A DNA stretch of 15,120 nt from Cytophagales bacterium (lineage in GTDB: Bacteria > Bacteroidota > Bacteroidia > Cytophagales > Cyclobacteriaceae), in assembly GCA_003500135.1 (NCBI GenBank), contig DNTA01000050.1:1-15120 (forward strand). Reading direction: 5' to 3'. Within the stretch, counting starts at the first letter, position 1; each line of letters opens with the position of its first letter. A program made the translations under genes and the position numbers. Below the pieces are notes generated by a model, which made no database searches, was not told the DNA's origin, and worked only from the letters and a program-made list of their open reading frames with translations. Of this stretch, positions 7,983-15,120 are shown in pieces.

Positions 7983-8639
7983 ATGAAAAAATTACTATTG
8001 TTTACGTTAGCGGTTGTTTTGGTTGCAGGGGTTGATTTATATGCGCAAAACGATGATAAAGCCAAGAAAATATTGGATGAAATGAGCGCCACTTACAAAG
8101 ATATACCCGCCTTTAATGCAAATTTTGTAAATAGGCTTGAAAACAAAGTAGAAGGCCTGGACGAAGATTTCTCAGGAGAAATCACGATTATGGGCAATAA
8201 ATATCATCTTAAGGTAGGTGATCAGGAAATATATAATAATGGAGAAACGGTATGGACGTATTTGAAAGAATCAAATGAAGTGAATATCGATTATTACTAT
8301 CCTGAGGATGGTGATATGTCGCCTAGCAATATTTTTAATGCTTATAAAGAAGGCTACAAATACCGGTTTATTGAGCAAAAGCAAAAGGGAAGCAGAAAGG
8401 TAAATGTAGTGGAGCTTCAACCTGAAGCCGGAACTGATAATTTTGATCAATTCATAAAGATAAAGCTTGAAATCTTTGATGATACCAATACACTTGCATC
8501 CTGGCAGATCTACGATAAAGTAGGGAATGTTTATAGCTACACCATCACAGGTTTCAATCCGAATTTAAAAGCAGATAGTGATATGTTCGAGTTTGATCCT
8601 TCAGAATATCCGGGAGTTGAAATCATTGATCTTAGATAA
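7983..8639 (+). CDS. lolA: LolA-like periplasmic outer-membrane lipoprotein carrier
   Basis: LolA-family proteins take lipoproteins released from the inner membrane and carry them across the periplasm. The 218-residue product begins with a clear Sec signal peptide: MKKLLLF, a hydrophobic core, and a likely cleavage after LYA (19-21). The mature part has alternating beta-strand sequence suited to the open barrel of LolA, including FNANFVNRL (44-52), FSGEITIMGNKYHLKVGDQE (63-82), NGETVWTYLKESNEVNI (86-102) and a strand-rich C-terminal half. The start ATG 7983 is preferred over the in-frame TTG 7956, because it gives a proper signal peptide and avoids overlap with ftsK. ftsK and lolA are adjacent in other bacteria as well, which supports the name. 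Sequence similarity within this family is weak, so a LolA-fold protein with another cargo cannot be excluded. Confidence 0.85.
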   Translation: MKKLLLFTLAVVLVAGVDLYAQNDDKAKKILDEMSATYKDIPAFNANFVNRLENKVEGLDEDFSGEITIMGNKYHLKVGDQEIYNNGETVWTYLKESNEVNIDYYYPEDGDMSPSNIFNAYKEGYKYRFIEQKQKGSRKVNVVELQPEAGTDNFDQFIKIKLEIFDDTNTLASWQIYDKVGNVYSYTITGFNPNLKADSDMFEFDPSEYPGVEIIDLR

Positions 8640-8656
8640 ACTGACCAATTCCGGTA

Positions 8657-9475
8657 ATGACAAGGAAAGAGCTATTTTCACAAATACAAAGAAAGCAATC
8701 ATATCTATGTGTCGGTTTGGATACCGATATTCAAAAAATCCCAGGCCATCTTCTCCATGAGGATGATCCGGTTTTTATTTTTAATAAAGCTATAATTGAT
8801 GCCACCATTGATTACGCAGTGGCATATAAACCCAACCTTGCCTTCTATGAATCGCTGGGGCCTAAGGGGTTGGAAAGCCTGCAAAAAACAATTGAATACC
8901 TACCGGATGATGTATTTACCATTGCCGATGCCAAAAGGGGCGATATCGGTAATACTTCAGGCTTGTACGCCAGAGCGTTCTTCGAATACTATCAGTTCGA
9001 CTCCGTAACTGTGGCGCCATATATGGGGTCCGATTCAGTTATGCCCTTCTTAAACTATCCTGGAAAATGGGTCATCCTGCTTGCATTAACTTCGAATAAA
9101 GGCGCGGATGATTTTCAAAAATGTGAATTAAAAGACACCTCAAGTTCACTCTATCAGCAGGTGCTGGAAACCAGCAAGCAGTGGGCAGACCGTGACCATA
9201 TGATGTATGTTGTTGGCGCCACGCAGGCCTCTTTGCTGGAAGAAATCAGAAAAATTGCGCCCGATCATTTTTTGTTGGTTCCGGGAGTGGGGGCCCAGGG
9301 GGGCAGTTTAGCGGAAGTGTCAAGGTTTGGGATGAATTCAGAATGTGGTTTACTTGTCAACTCCTCCAGGGGCATTATTTACGCCAGCTCAGGTCCTGAT
9401 TATACTAAAGCAGCGGCCAATTCAGCTAAAAAAACCCAGGAGGAAATGGCAGTTTATTTAAATCGATATCTTTAG
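8657..9475 (+). CDS. pyrF: Orotidine 5'-phosphate decarboxylase, PyrF type 2
   Basis: This enzyme decarboxylates OMP to UMP, the last step of de novo pyrimidine nucleotide synthesis, in the cytosol. The 272 residues match the longer type 2 subfamily (about 270 aa), not the roughly 230-residue E. coli type. The TIM-barrel motifs are visible: CVGLDTD (18-24) with substrate-binding Asp22, [10 protein letters not shown] (56-65) with Lys58, and the catalytic [10 protein letters not shown] (91-100) holding Asp91, Lys93 and Asp96. [10 protein letters not shown] (207-216) and SSRGI (236-240), with Arg238, form the phosphate site. It begins at ATG 8657, 17 bp after the lolA-like gene, in the same transcription unit as pyrD. 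Orotate phosphoribosyltransferase (pyrE), which acts between the two, is not in the window. Confidence 0.97.
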   Translation: MTRKELFSQIQRKQSYLCVGLDTDIQKIPGHLLHEDDPVFIFNKAIIDATIDYAVAYKPNLAFYESLGPKGLESLQKTIEYLPDDVFTIADAKRGDIGNTSGLYARAFFEYYQFDSVTVAPYMGSDSVMPFLNYPGKWVILLALTSNKGADDFQKCELKDTSSSLYQQVLETSKQWADRDHMMYVVGATQASLLEEIRKIAPDHFLLVPGVGAQGGSLAEVSRFGMNSECGLLVNSSRGIIYASSGPDYTKAAANSAKKTQEEMAVYLNRYL

Positions 9476-9545
9476 TATATTAGGTTGTCCCTGCTGCTTT
9501 TAAGCAAAGATTTTATTATTTTAGGTCTCCAAATGACTGATAGCT

Positions 9546-10832
9546 ATGGAAGAGGCCTTTCTTCACTACATATGGAAGTACCAGTATTTCGATAAGGACC
9601 AGCTTAAAACTACGGCAGGATTACCTGTTAATATCATTTCTCCTGGACACTACAATACGGATGCCGGCCCTGACTTTTTAAATGCAAAAATCAAAGTCGA
9701 CGGAATGGAGTGGTATGGAAACGTGGAAATACATTTGAATAACCAGGATTGGTACAGGCATCAACATCACAAAGATCCGCTATATGACAATGTGATTTTA
9801 CATGTCTGTTGGGATGGGAACTCGGATGCAAGAAGAAGTGATGGGACCGAAATGCCAATTATCCTTCTTAAAAACCGGCTTATCAATGGCTATTACACCA
9901 ATTACAAATCCTTGATTAAGAATAAAGATTCCATCGCCTGCCAGAAATATTTCCACAAGGTTGAAAGGCTGAAAGTATTTTCAATGTTTGATAAATCAGC
10001 TACTGAGAGGTTGAAGAGGAAAGCGGACCATGCCATGGAAATCCTGAAAGCAAATAAAGGTGACTGGGAAGCCACGATCTACCAACTAATTGCTATCAAC
10101 CTGGGCGCTACTAAAAATAAAGAACCATTTCAACAGCTAACTCAGGTGTTGCCTATCAGTATTTTGCAGCATTACCGGCAAAACATTTTCCAGGTTGAAG
10201 CTTTGATATTCGGCATGGCAGGGTATCTGGGTGAAGCTGCGGCAGATAGTTACCAGGCTGTTTTACGTAAAGAGTTCAGTTTTTTAATGAAAAAGCATAA
10301 GCTCGGTAATTTAATTATGCCGAAGGTTCAATGGCTGAATGCTCGTATGAGACCGGGCAATTTCCCAACAGTCAGGTTGGCACAATTGGCGGCTATAATA
10401 GCCCAACGACCGCACCTTTACGATCAACTGGCACATGCAGAAAATGCGAAGGAGGTAAAAAACCTTCTCGATGTGAATGTATCGGATTATTGGAGGCAGC
10501 ACTACGATTTCGGAAAGCCAAACCGTAAAAACAAGGGTAAAATCGGAACTTCGACCAAAGAACTGATTATCATTAACACGCTAGCTCCGCTTTTGGCCGC
10601 ACTGAGCCGGCACATGGATGATGCCCTTTACATGGAAAAGGCACTTACGCTGTTGCAGTCGGTTAAAGCGGAAAAAAACCATATTATAAAAAAGTGGAAT
10701 GATATTGGGCTGGAAGTCCATTCTGCTTTTGATTCACAGGCAGCCATCGAGATTTTTAATAATTATTGTTGCGCAAGAAAATGTTTATCCTGTAATATTG
10801 GTGTTTCATTGATTCAGGAAATGAACAAGTAA
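9546..10832 (+). CDS. DUF2851 family protein, function unknown
   Basis: The 428-residue product matches my memory of DUF2851, a family common in Bacteroidota without a known function. No signal peptide or membrane segment is visible, so it is probably cytosolic. The N-terminal third is rich in polar residues of catalytic type: NTDAGPDFLNA (37-47) with Asp43, GNVEIH (58-63) with Glu61 and His63, QDWYRHQHHKDPLYDN (67-82), and ILHV (84-87) with His86. The order Asp, a short hairpin, then Glu-x-His recalls nuclease cores of the PD-(D/E)XK type, but this is inference. The C-terminus holds a Cys cluster, Cys408, Cys409, Cys413 and Cys416, which could bind a metal. ATG 9546 is the start; the 70 bp gap after pyrF is the largest in the cluster, and no promoter match was seen in it. 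The next gene follows after 4 bp. Confidence 0.85.
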   Translation: MEEAFLHYIWKYQYFDKDQLKTTAGLPVNIISPGHYNTDAGPDFLNAKIKVDGMEWYGNVEIHLNNQDWYRHQHHKDPLYDNVILHVCWDGNSDARRSDGTEMPIILLKNRLINGYYTNYKSLIKNKDSIACQKYFHKVERLKVFSMFDKSATERLKRKADHAMEILKANKGDWEATIYQLIAINLGATKNKEPFQQLTQVLPISILQHYRQNIFQVEALIFGMAGYLGEAAADSYQAVLRKEFSFLMKKHKLGNLIMPKVQWLNARMRPGNFPTVRLAQLAAIIAQRPHLYDQLAHAENAKEVKNLLDVNVSDYWRQHYDFGKPNRKNKGKIGTSTKELIIINTLAPLLAALSRHMDDALYMEKALTLLQSVKAEKNHIIKKWNDIGLEVHSAFDSQAAIEIFNNYCCARKCLSCNIGVSLIQEMNK

Positions 10833-10836
10833 AAGC

Positions 10837-12099
10837 GTGACGTTGGCCGAAATTTCCCACATTTTAGTCTTATGCCTGGTCTTATGGCTCTTATTAAGCA
10901 AAGTGGTACATCGTGATGCGATGGTTTTCCGGTTATTTATCCTTGTAAAATTCTTAGCGGCAATCTTACTCGGGTTTTTATATTTAGACCACTACAAAGG
11001 AGGCGATACCATTCAGTATTTTGAGCAATCCCTTAAATTATTGGAATTTTATGACAGCAATGGTTTTCACAGCTGGTGGAGGCCATTTATTGGAGACTCC
11101 TCCTTTTTACCGACAGATCACCTGCTTTTTTACAAACAGCCGAGGGCCATTTATTTCAGTAATTTACTAGTGCCGTTTACAGCTCTTTGTCTAAAAAACT
11201 ACTGGCTTACAGCTTTGTGGCTGACGCTGTTCACAGCCATCCCAATTTGGTGGTGTTTCAGGCAGCTGTCCTCATATTTTCACGCCTCATCACTCATCTT
11301 GGCAATACTCTTTTGGCCCAGCCTGGTCTTCTGGTCTTCGGGCATCACTAAAGAAGTAGTTGCCATGCCCATGTTTTTTTACCTGATCACCTTAAGCATT
11401 ATGTTGATTAAAAAAAGCAAAGTGGAATGGGGGCATTGGTTGTGTCTGATAGTAGGCAGTTGGATGCTTTGGAGTCTCAAGTATTACTATGCTGCCCTTC
11501 TGATCCCTTTTTTGTTGAGCCTGGTGATTCATAGCTATATCCATTCATTTAAAGGGCCTATTAAGAGTAATCCCAAAATCACCTGGGTTATAATGTTGGG
11601 AATAATATTGAGTATTGCCACGCTTGTCCACCCAAATTTAAATATTGACAGAATGTGGGGGGTAATAATTCGAAACCATTTCGAATTCAAGGCTATTTCG
11701 TCGGAAAACGCTTTTATTGAGCTCTTCATTCAAACTGACGGATCAATTCATTTTACCACTTTACCATGGGCAATGATTTCAGGACTTTACAGGCCGTTCA
11801 TTTGGGAGGGCTGGAACACGATTTCAATTGTATATGCAGTTGAAAACCTTGCGCTATTACTGGCTTCAATAATAACACTCGTCAGTTTTTTCAGACAAAA
11901 AGAAAGGGCAGGTTTTTCATTGCCTGCCCTTGCCGCAATCTTATTTATTATTGTTTCAGCCGTATTACTTGCCATTTCCGCAGCAAATTTTGGTACATTA
12001 TCTCGTTATGCCATAGGTTATAAACCAATTTTGGTGTGGCTAATTATGGAATATTGGCAATACAACGGGGCTTTTAAATATTCCGATAATAAGCCCTGA
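10837..12099 (+). CDS. Polytopic membrane protein, possibly polysaccharide polymerase or glycosyltransferase-like
   Basis: This 420-residue protein has about nine to eleven hydrophobic segments spread over its whole length, for example about 5-22, 30-50, 105-140, 150-190, 200-235, 248-264, 330-352 and 362-382. It is an inner-membrane protein of unknown function. A conserved-looking motif FWPSLVFWSSGITKE (159-173) and a C-terminal NFGTLSRY (384-391) recall multi-pass polysaccharide-polymerase or GT39-like proteins of Bacteroidota, where a short PS...FWSSG..KE segment follows a membrane helix; this is only a resemblance. The start is GTG 10837, 4 bp after the DUF2851 gene, so the two are probably translationally linked. 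Its last 26 bp overlap the 3' end of the convergent lipoprotein gene. Confidence 0.75.
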   Translation: MTLAEISHILVLCLVLWLLLSKVVHRDAMVFRLFILVKFLAAILLGFLYLDHYKGGDTIQYFEQSLKLLEFYDSNGFHSWWRPFIGDSSFLPTDHLLFYKQPRAIYFSNLLVPFTALCLKNYWLTALWLTLFTAIPIWWCFRQLSSYFHASSLILAILFWPSLVFWSSGITKEVVAMPMFFYLITLSIMLIKKSKVEWGHWLCLIVGSWMLWSLKYYYAALLIPFLLSLVIHSYIHSFKGPIKSNPKITWVIMLGIILSIATLVHPNLNIDRMWGVIIRNHFEFKAISSENAFIELFIQTDGSIHFTTLPWAMISGLYRPFIWEGWNTISIVYAVENLALLLASIITLVSFFRQKERAGFSLPALAAILFIIVSAVLLAISAANFGTLSRYAIGYKPILVWLIMEYWQYNGAFKYSDNKP

Positions 12100-13213
12100 T
12101 TTTTTGTGTCATCTGACTGTAAATGGGTTTGCAAAACTCTACGAAAAGGTCTTGTGGGGGTGGAGGATTGACCGGTTCCAGTTTTGTATAATTCAACTTT
12201 TCATCGGTCAGCGCTCTTTCATCACCGTTAAACGACGCCCACTTTGATACCCATCTGAATTCACCCGGAAATTTTTCGTGCAAAAGTACCTGCTCCGTAC
12301 GGGCATCTAAAATGCGCATACTCACCATGCCTCTTGATACCACTTCTTTTGTGTATTCAGTATATTCCGCTCTTACGGTTCCATACACATCTCGTTCCAC
12401 ACCTTCCCTTATGGTCACCGAACCTACCACTACACTATCTTTCGTCAATTCTTTAGTTGCTTTAAAGTTATTGGTATTGCCCACCGTAAAGTCATCGAAC
12501 TGAACTACCAGTATTTGGTCGGCATATTGGAGGCTCTGGTCATTTGGTGAAAAAAATCTGAGGTACCTGTTTTCATCATAATTAAATAAAAATTTATCAA
12601 CCTGATCCTGAAAAAACTGAACGCTCAGCTGATAATTCACCGTAGGTACCGGCACCTGGTCTACCACTACTTTTAAGGTTGCGATATCAAGTGCTTCATT
12701 CATTCTTGCGTTTACATCTTTAAACCCAGTCACAATCTGATTGGCAGATGCAAAATGCTCATATGCACGTTTGGCTGATTCTCGATTGTTTAAGTTCAAC
12801 TCATGCATTCCGGCATCGTAGTATTCCTGGGCCGCAAGTTCACGGTATTGACGTGCTTCGGCTGTGTAATTCGAAGGATTTGGCGCTACTCGAAGAGCTC
12901 CCGGGCTTCTCATGATTTCATCATAGAGATGATTAAGCTTGAGATAGGAGTTGTAGATCTCCACATTTTTAAATGGGTTTGAAGATGTTTTTTGGATAGC
13001 AATTCTATCGAGATAATATTTTTTAGCCAGCGGATAACTTTGGCGCAATACTTCTCTGGATTTCTTATGAGTAGTATTTTTTCGCAGTCGTTCGATAGCT
13101 TGTATCGTTGAACTGTAATAATCACCTTGTTCCAGGGCTTTTTTCCCGGAGGAACAACTAAAAAATGTCGTAAGCAGTACGGAATAAACTAAAAAGTAAA
13201 GGAGTTTTTTCAT
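12074..13213 (-). CDS. Predicted lipoprotein with TPR-like helices, function unknown
   Basis: The 379-residue product starts with a lipoprotein signal: MKK, a hydrophobic core, then TTFFSC with the lipidation Cys at residue 20, followed by SSGKKA. It is therefore probably anchored to a membrane facing the periplasm or surface. The first half, to about residue 180, is helical with repeated Ala/Tyr/Arg/Glu patterns such as ALEQGDYYSSTIQAIERL and AAQEYYDAGMHEL, suggestive of TPR-like repeats. The second half looks strand-rich (for example ADQILVVQFDDFTVG and VSMRILDARTEQVLLHEKF). I know no function for it. ATG 13213 is preferred over the in-frame ATG 13255, because it gives a proper signal peptide and because a promoter-like TAGTTTTG lies between them. 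The end overlaps the convergent membrane-protein gene by 26 bp. Confidence 0.82.
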   Translation of the reverse strand: MKKLLYFLVYSVLLTTFFSCSSGKKALEQGDYYSSTIQAIERLRKNTTHKKSREVLRQSYPLAKKYYLDRIAIQKTSSNPFKNVEIYNSYLKLNHLYDEIMRSPGALRVAPNPSNYTAEARQYRELAAQEYYDAGMHELNLNNRESAKRAYEHFASANQIVTGFKDVNARMNEALDIATLKVVVDQVPVPTVNYQLSVQFFQDQVDKFLFNYDENRYLRFFSPNDQSLQYADQILVVQFDDFTVGNTNNFKATKELTKDSVVVGSVTIREGVERDVYGTVRAEYTEYTKEVVSRGMVSMRILDARTEQVLLHEKFPGEFRWVSKWASFNGDERALTDEKLNYTKLEPVNPPPPQDLFVEFCKPIYSQMTQKIRAYYRNI

Positions 13214-13230
13214 GGCCAAAAAATTTTTTA

Positions 13231-13238
13231 CAAAACTA
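13231..13238 (-). promoter_or_regulatory. Candidate Bacteroidota -7 element for the lipoprotein gene
   Basis: Read on the minus strand this is TAGTTTTG, an exact match to TAnnTTTG, 18 bases before the ATG at 13213. The leader would be only about 10 bases. No -33 element at normal spacing is visible. A perfect A6T6 palindrome at 13218-13229 lies between the box and the start codon. Confidence 0.35.
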
Positions 13239-13282
13239 AGCAAAATTTCGGCCAAAATAGAAAAGACGGCGAATGCTTTATT

Positions 13283-15082
13283 CTAGTTCAGGTTTTGGTC
13301 AGCCACTTCTTCGCTCTGAAGTTGTTTGTCGTACAACTCTTTATATGTGCCACCTTTTTCCATTAAGCTGTCGTGAGTACCGCTTTCAGTTACTCTTCCC
13401 TCATGTATCACAATGATTTTGTCGGCAAGCTTGGCAGAAGACACGCGGTGCGAAATAACCACACTGGTTCGCCCCTGCATAACTCGCTTCATACTGTTTA
13501 AAATTGTATTTTCCGTTTTGGTATCAACAGCAGATAAACAGTCGTCAAGAATGAGGATCTTTGGAGACCTGACAATGGCACGTGCAATAGACAAACGCTG
13601 TTTTTGTCCTCCTGAAAGTGTGATGCCTCTTTCGCCCAAAATCGTCTCAAACTGCTTGGGAAAGCCTAAAATATTGTCATACAGGTCGGCATCTTTAGCT
13701 GATTTGATTATTTGTTCTTCAGATACATGTTCAGTGCCAAAAGCAATATTGTTGCTAATTGTATCAGAAAAGAGGAATACATCCTGGGGCACATACCCTA
13801 TCTGTGATCGTATGAAAGCAGGCTTATAGTTTTCAATCTTTTCATCATCAACCAATACACTTCCTTCGGTGGCATCATACATACGGCAGATCAGGTTGGC
13901 AATGGTGCTTTTGCCGGATCCCGTAGTGCCCAATACAGCAATAGATTCACCGGGTTTTACTTCAAAACTTACATTTTTCAGGGCTTCTATTCCTGAGTCG
14001 GGGTACACAAAACCCACATTGTCAAAAACTAATTTGCCTTGAATCCCCTTTTCTAGGTTTTGTACTGAAATGATACTATTTGTCTCATTTAGAAACTGAT
14101 TGATTCTTTTCTGTGAAGCAGCAGCGCGTTGTATTATGCTGGTCACCCAGCCCAGCGAAGTTACCGGCCAGGTTAAAATATTCACATACAATATAAATTC
14201 GGCAATGTTTCCTATGCTTATTTTTCCGGCTATCACTTCCATTCCGCCCACATATACGGTTAATATAGTACTAAGTCCTATTAGCGACATGATCAATGGG
14301 AAAAACAGTGCATTTACCTGTGCCAGTTTTAGCGAACGCTTTTTGTATTCCTTACTTTCATCACGGAACTTATCAACAGAATCAATTTCCCGGGCAAACG
14401 ATTTAATGACCCGAATACCGGAAAAAGCTTCCTGAACGAAAGTGGAGAGCCACGATAAACTTTCCTGTATTTCCTCACTTCTTTTGTTTATAATATTATT
14501 CACAAAATATATACTGACCGACAATATAGGTAAGGGGAGCAGTGCATATAGGGTGAGCTTCAGGTTGATTGAAGCCATGATGGGTATAAGGATCAGAAAT
14601 AATATGATCATATTCAAACCATACATAATGGCAGGGCCCAGGTACATTCTTACTTTACTTACATCTTCCGAAATTCTGGCGATCAGGTCTCCCGTATTGT
14701 TTTTTCTATAAAAGCTTAATGGTAATCTTTGGTATTGTGCATAAATCTCATTTTTCAGATCGTACTCAATATGTCTGGACATCACAATAATGGTCTGGCG
14801 GACCAGGAATAAAAAGAAACCTCTCAGAAGTGCAATACATAAAATAAGCACACCGTAAAATACAATGCGCCCATCAAGTGTTTCTTTAAATGCCGACTGG
14901 AGGTCCATGCCTTCCAGGTTTTGATACATCTTCAGGTTGCTGCTTACCAGATCCAATGCAAAACGGACCAGTTGGGCAGGTAAAATTTGAAATACAATGG
15001 ATATTGTAAGGAAAATTATCCCAAGTCCAAGATGAACTTTGTATTTCCAGAAGTACTTATTGAGGTAGCTTAATTCTTTCAC
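13283..15082 (-). CDS. ABC exporter, fused membrane and ATPase domains (MsbA/multidrug type)
   Basis: The 599-residue half-transporter has an exporter-type membrane domain (about 1-330, six helices, with the coupling segment QRLPLSFYRKNNTGDLIARI at 118-137) and a C-terminal ATPase. ATPase motifs in order: Walker A GTTGSGKS (385-392), Q-loop Gln433, signature LSGGQKQR (489-496), Walker B ILILDD (509-514) and H-loop His545. Asp514 stands where most exporters have the catalytic Glu; Asp here followed by CLSAVD is the pattern of the degenerate site in heterodimeric exporters such as TM287/288. It exports lipids, drugs or peptides; the substrate cannot be told from sequence. No partner gene is in the window, though one could lie beyond the right edge. 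Start is GTG 15082: an in-frame TAA lies about 30 bp upstream and no ATG comes between. The lipoprotein gene lies 69 bp downstream. Confidence 0.93.
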   Translation of the reverse strand: MKELSYLNKYFWKYKVHLGLGIIFLTISIVFQILPAQLVRFALDLVSSNLKMYQNLEGMDLQSAFKETLDGRIVFYGVLILCIALLRGFFLFLVRQTIIVMSRHIEYDLKNEIYAQYQRLPLSFYRKNNTGDLIARISEDVSKVRMYLGPAIMYGLNMIILFLILIPIMASINLKLTLYALLPLPILSVSIYFVNNIINKRSEEIQESLSWLSTFVQEAFSGIRVIKSFAREIDSVDKFRDESKEYKKRSLKLAQVNALFFPLIMSLIGLSTILTVYVGGMEVIAGKISIGNIAEFILYVNILTWPVTSLGWVTSIIQRAAASQKRINQFLNETNSIISVQNLEKGIQGKLVFDNVGFVYPDSGIEALKNVSFEVKPGESIAVLGTTGSGKSTIANLICRMYDATEGSVLVDDEKIENYKPAFIRSQIGYVPQDVFLFSDTISNNIAFGTEHVSEEQIIKSAKDADLYDNILGFPKQFETILGERGITLSGGQKQRLSIARAIVRSPKILILDDCLSAVDTKTENTILNSMKRVMQGRTSVVISHRVSSAKLADKIIVIHEGRVTESGTHDSLMEKGGTYKELYDKQLQSEEVADQNLN

Positions 15083-15120
15083 CGCTAATAGAACGAAATT
15101 CTTTGCAAATAGTTATTGAT

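Noticed and set aside
9496..9507. Short palindrome TGCTTTTAAGCA in the pyrF-DUF2851 gap as a terminator
   Set aside because: The stem is five weak pairs with a two-base loop, which is sterically poor, and no U tract follows.
13218..13229. A6T6 palindrome before the lipoprotein gene as an operator or terminator
   Set aside because: Simple A/T tracts of this kind are expected in AT-rich leaders; only noted with the promoter candidate.

Overview
The window reads as ordinary chromosomal DNA of a member of the Bacteroidota, most likely an aerobic, Cytophagales-like organism. The evidence is: low-to-moderate GC; AT-rich leaders mostly without Shine-Dalgarno sequences; several exact matches to the Bacteroidota -7 promoter element TAnnTTTG; a DUF2851-family gene and other Bacteroidota-type conserved hypothetical genes; a Bacteroidota-type FtsK linker; and a quinone-linked (class 2) PyrD, which fits a respiring organism. 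No phage, insertion sequence, CRISPR array, tRNA or rRNA was recognised.

Layout. Positions 1-3304 are on the minus strand. They hold the first 637 codons of a membrane pyrophosphatase (hppA, running off the left edge; its residues predict K+-dependent Na+ pumping), and upstream of it a Na+/Ca2+-exchanger-family antiporter whose binding residues resemble the K+-dependent (NCKX) branch. Positions 3305-3824 look empty but contain a decayed cytochrome b5-like gene (two in-frame stops and a one-base frameshift).

Positions 3825-12099 are a tightly packed plus-strand cluster: a 190-residue conserved-type hypothetical protein, pyrD, ftsK, a lolA-like gene, pyrF, a DUF2851 protein and a polytopic membrane protein. 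Gaps are 12, 13, 23, 17, 70 and 4 bp. A promoter-like TACCTTTG and an unusually good Shine-Dalgarno precede the first gene. The cluster interleaves two de novo UMP-synthesis genes (pyrD, pyrF) with a chromosome translocase and a periplasmic lipoprotein carrier.

Positions 12074-15082 are on the minus strand: a TPR-like lipoprotein of unknown function, whose 3' end overlaps the convergent membrane-protein gene by 26 bp, and upstream of it an ABC exporter with Asp at the usual catalytic Glu position, as in degenerate sites of heterodimeric exporters.

No clearly new multi-gene system was found. The most informative observations are the cytochrome b5-like pseudogene, the ion-coupling residues of the two transporters on the left, the ABC exporter's substituted catalytic site, and conserved-looking acidic and His residues in the DUF2851 protein.
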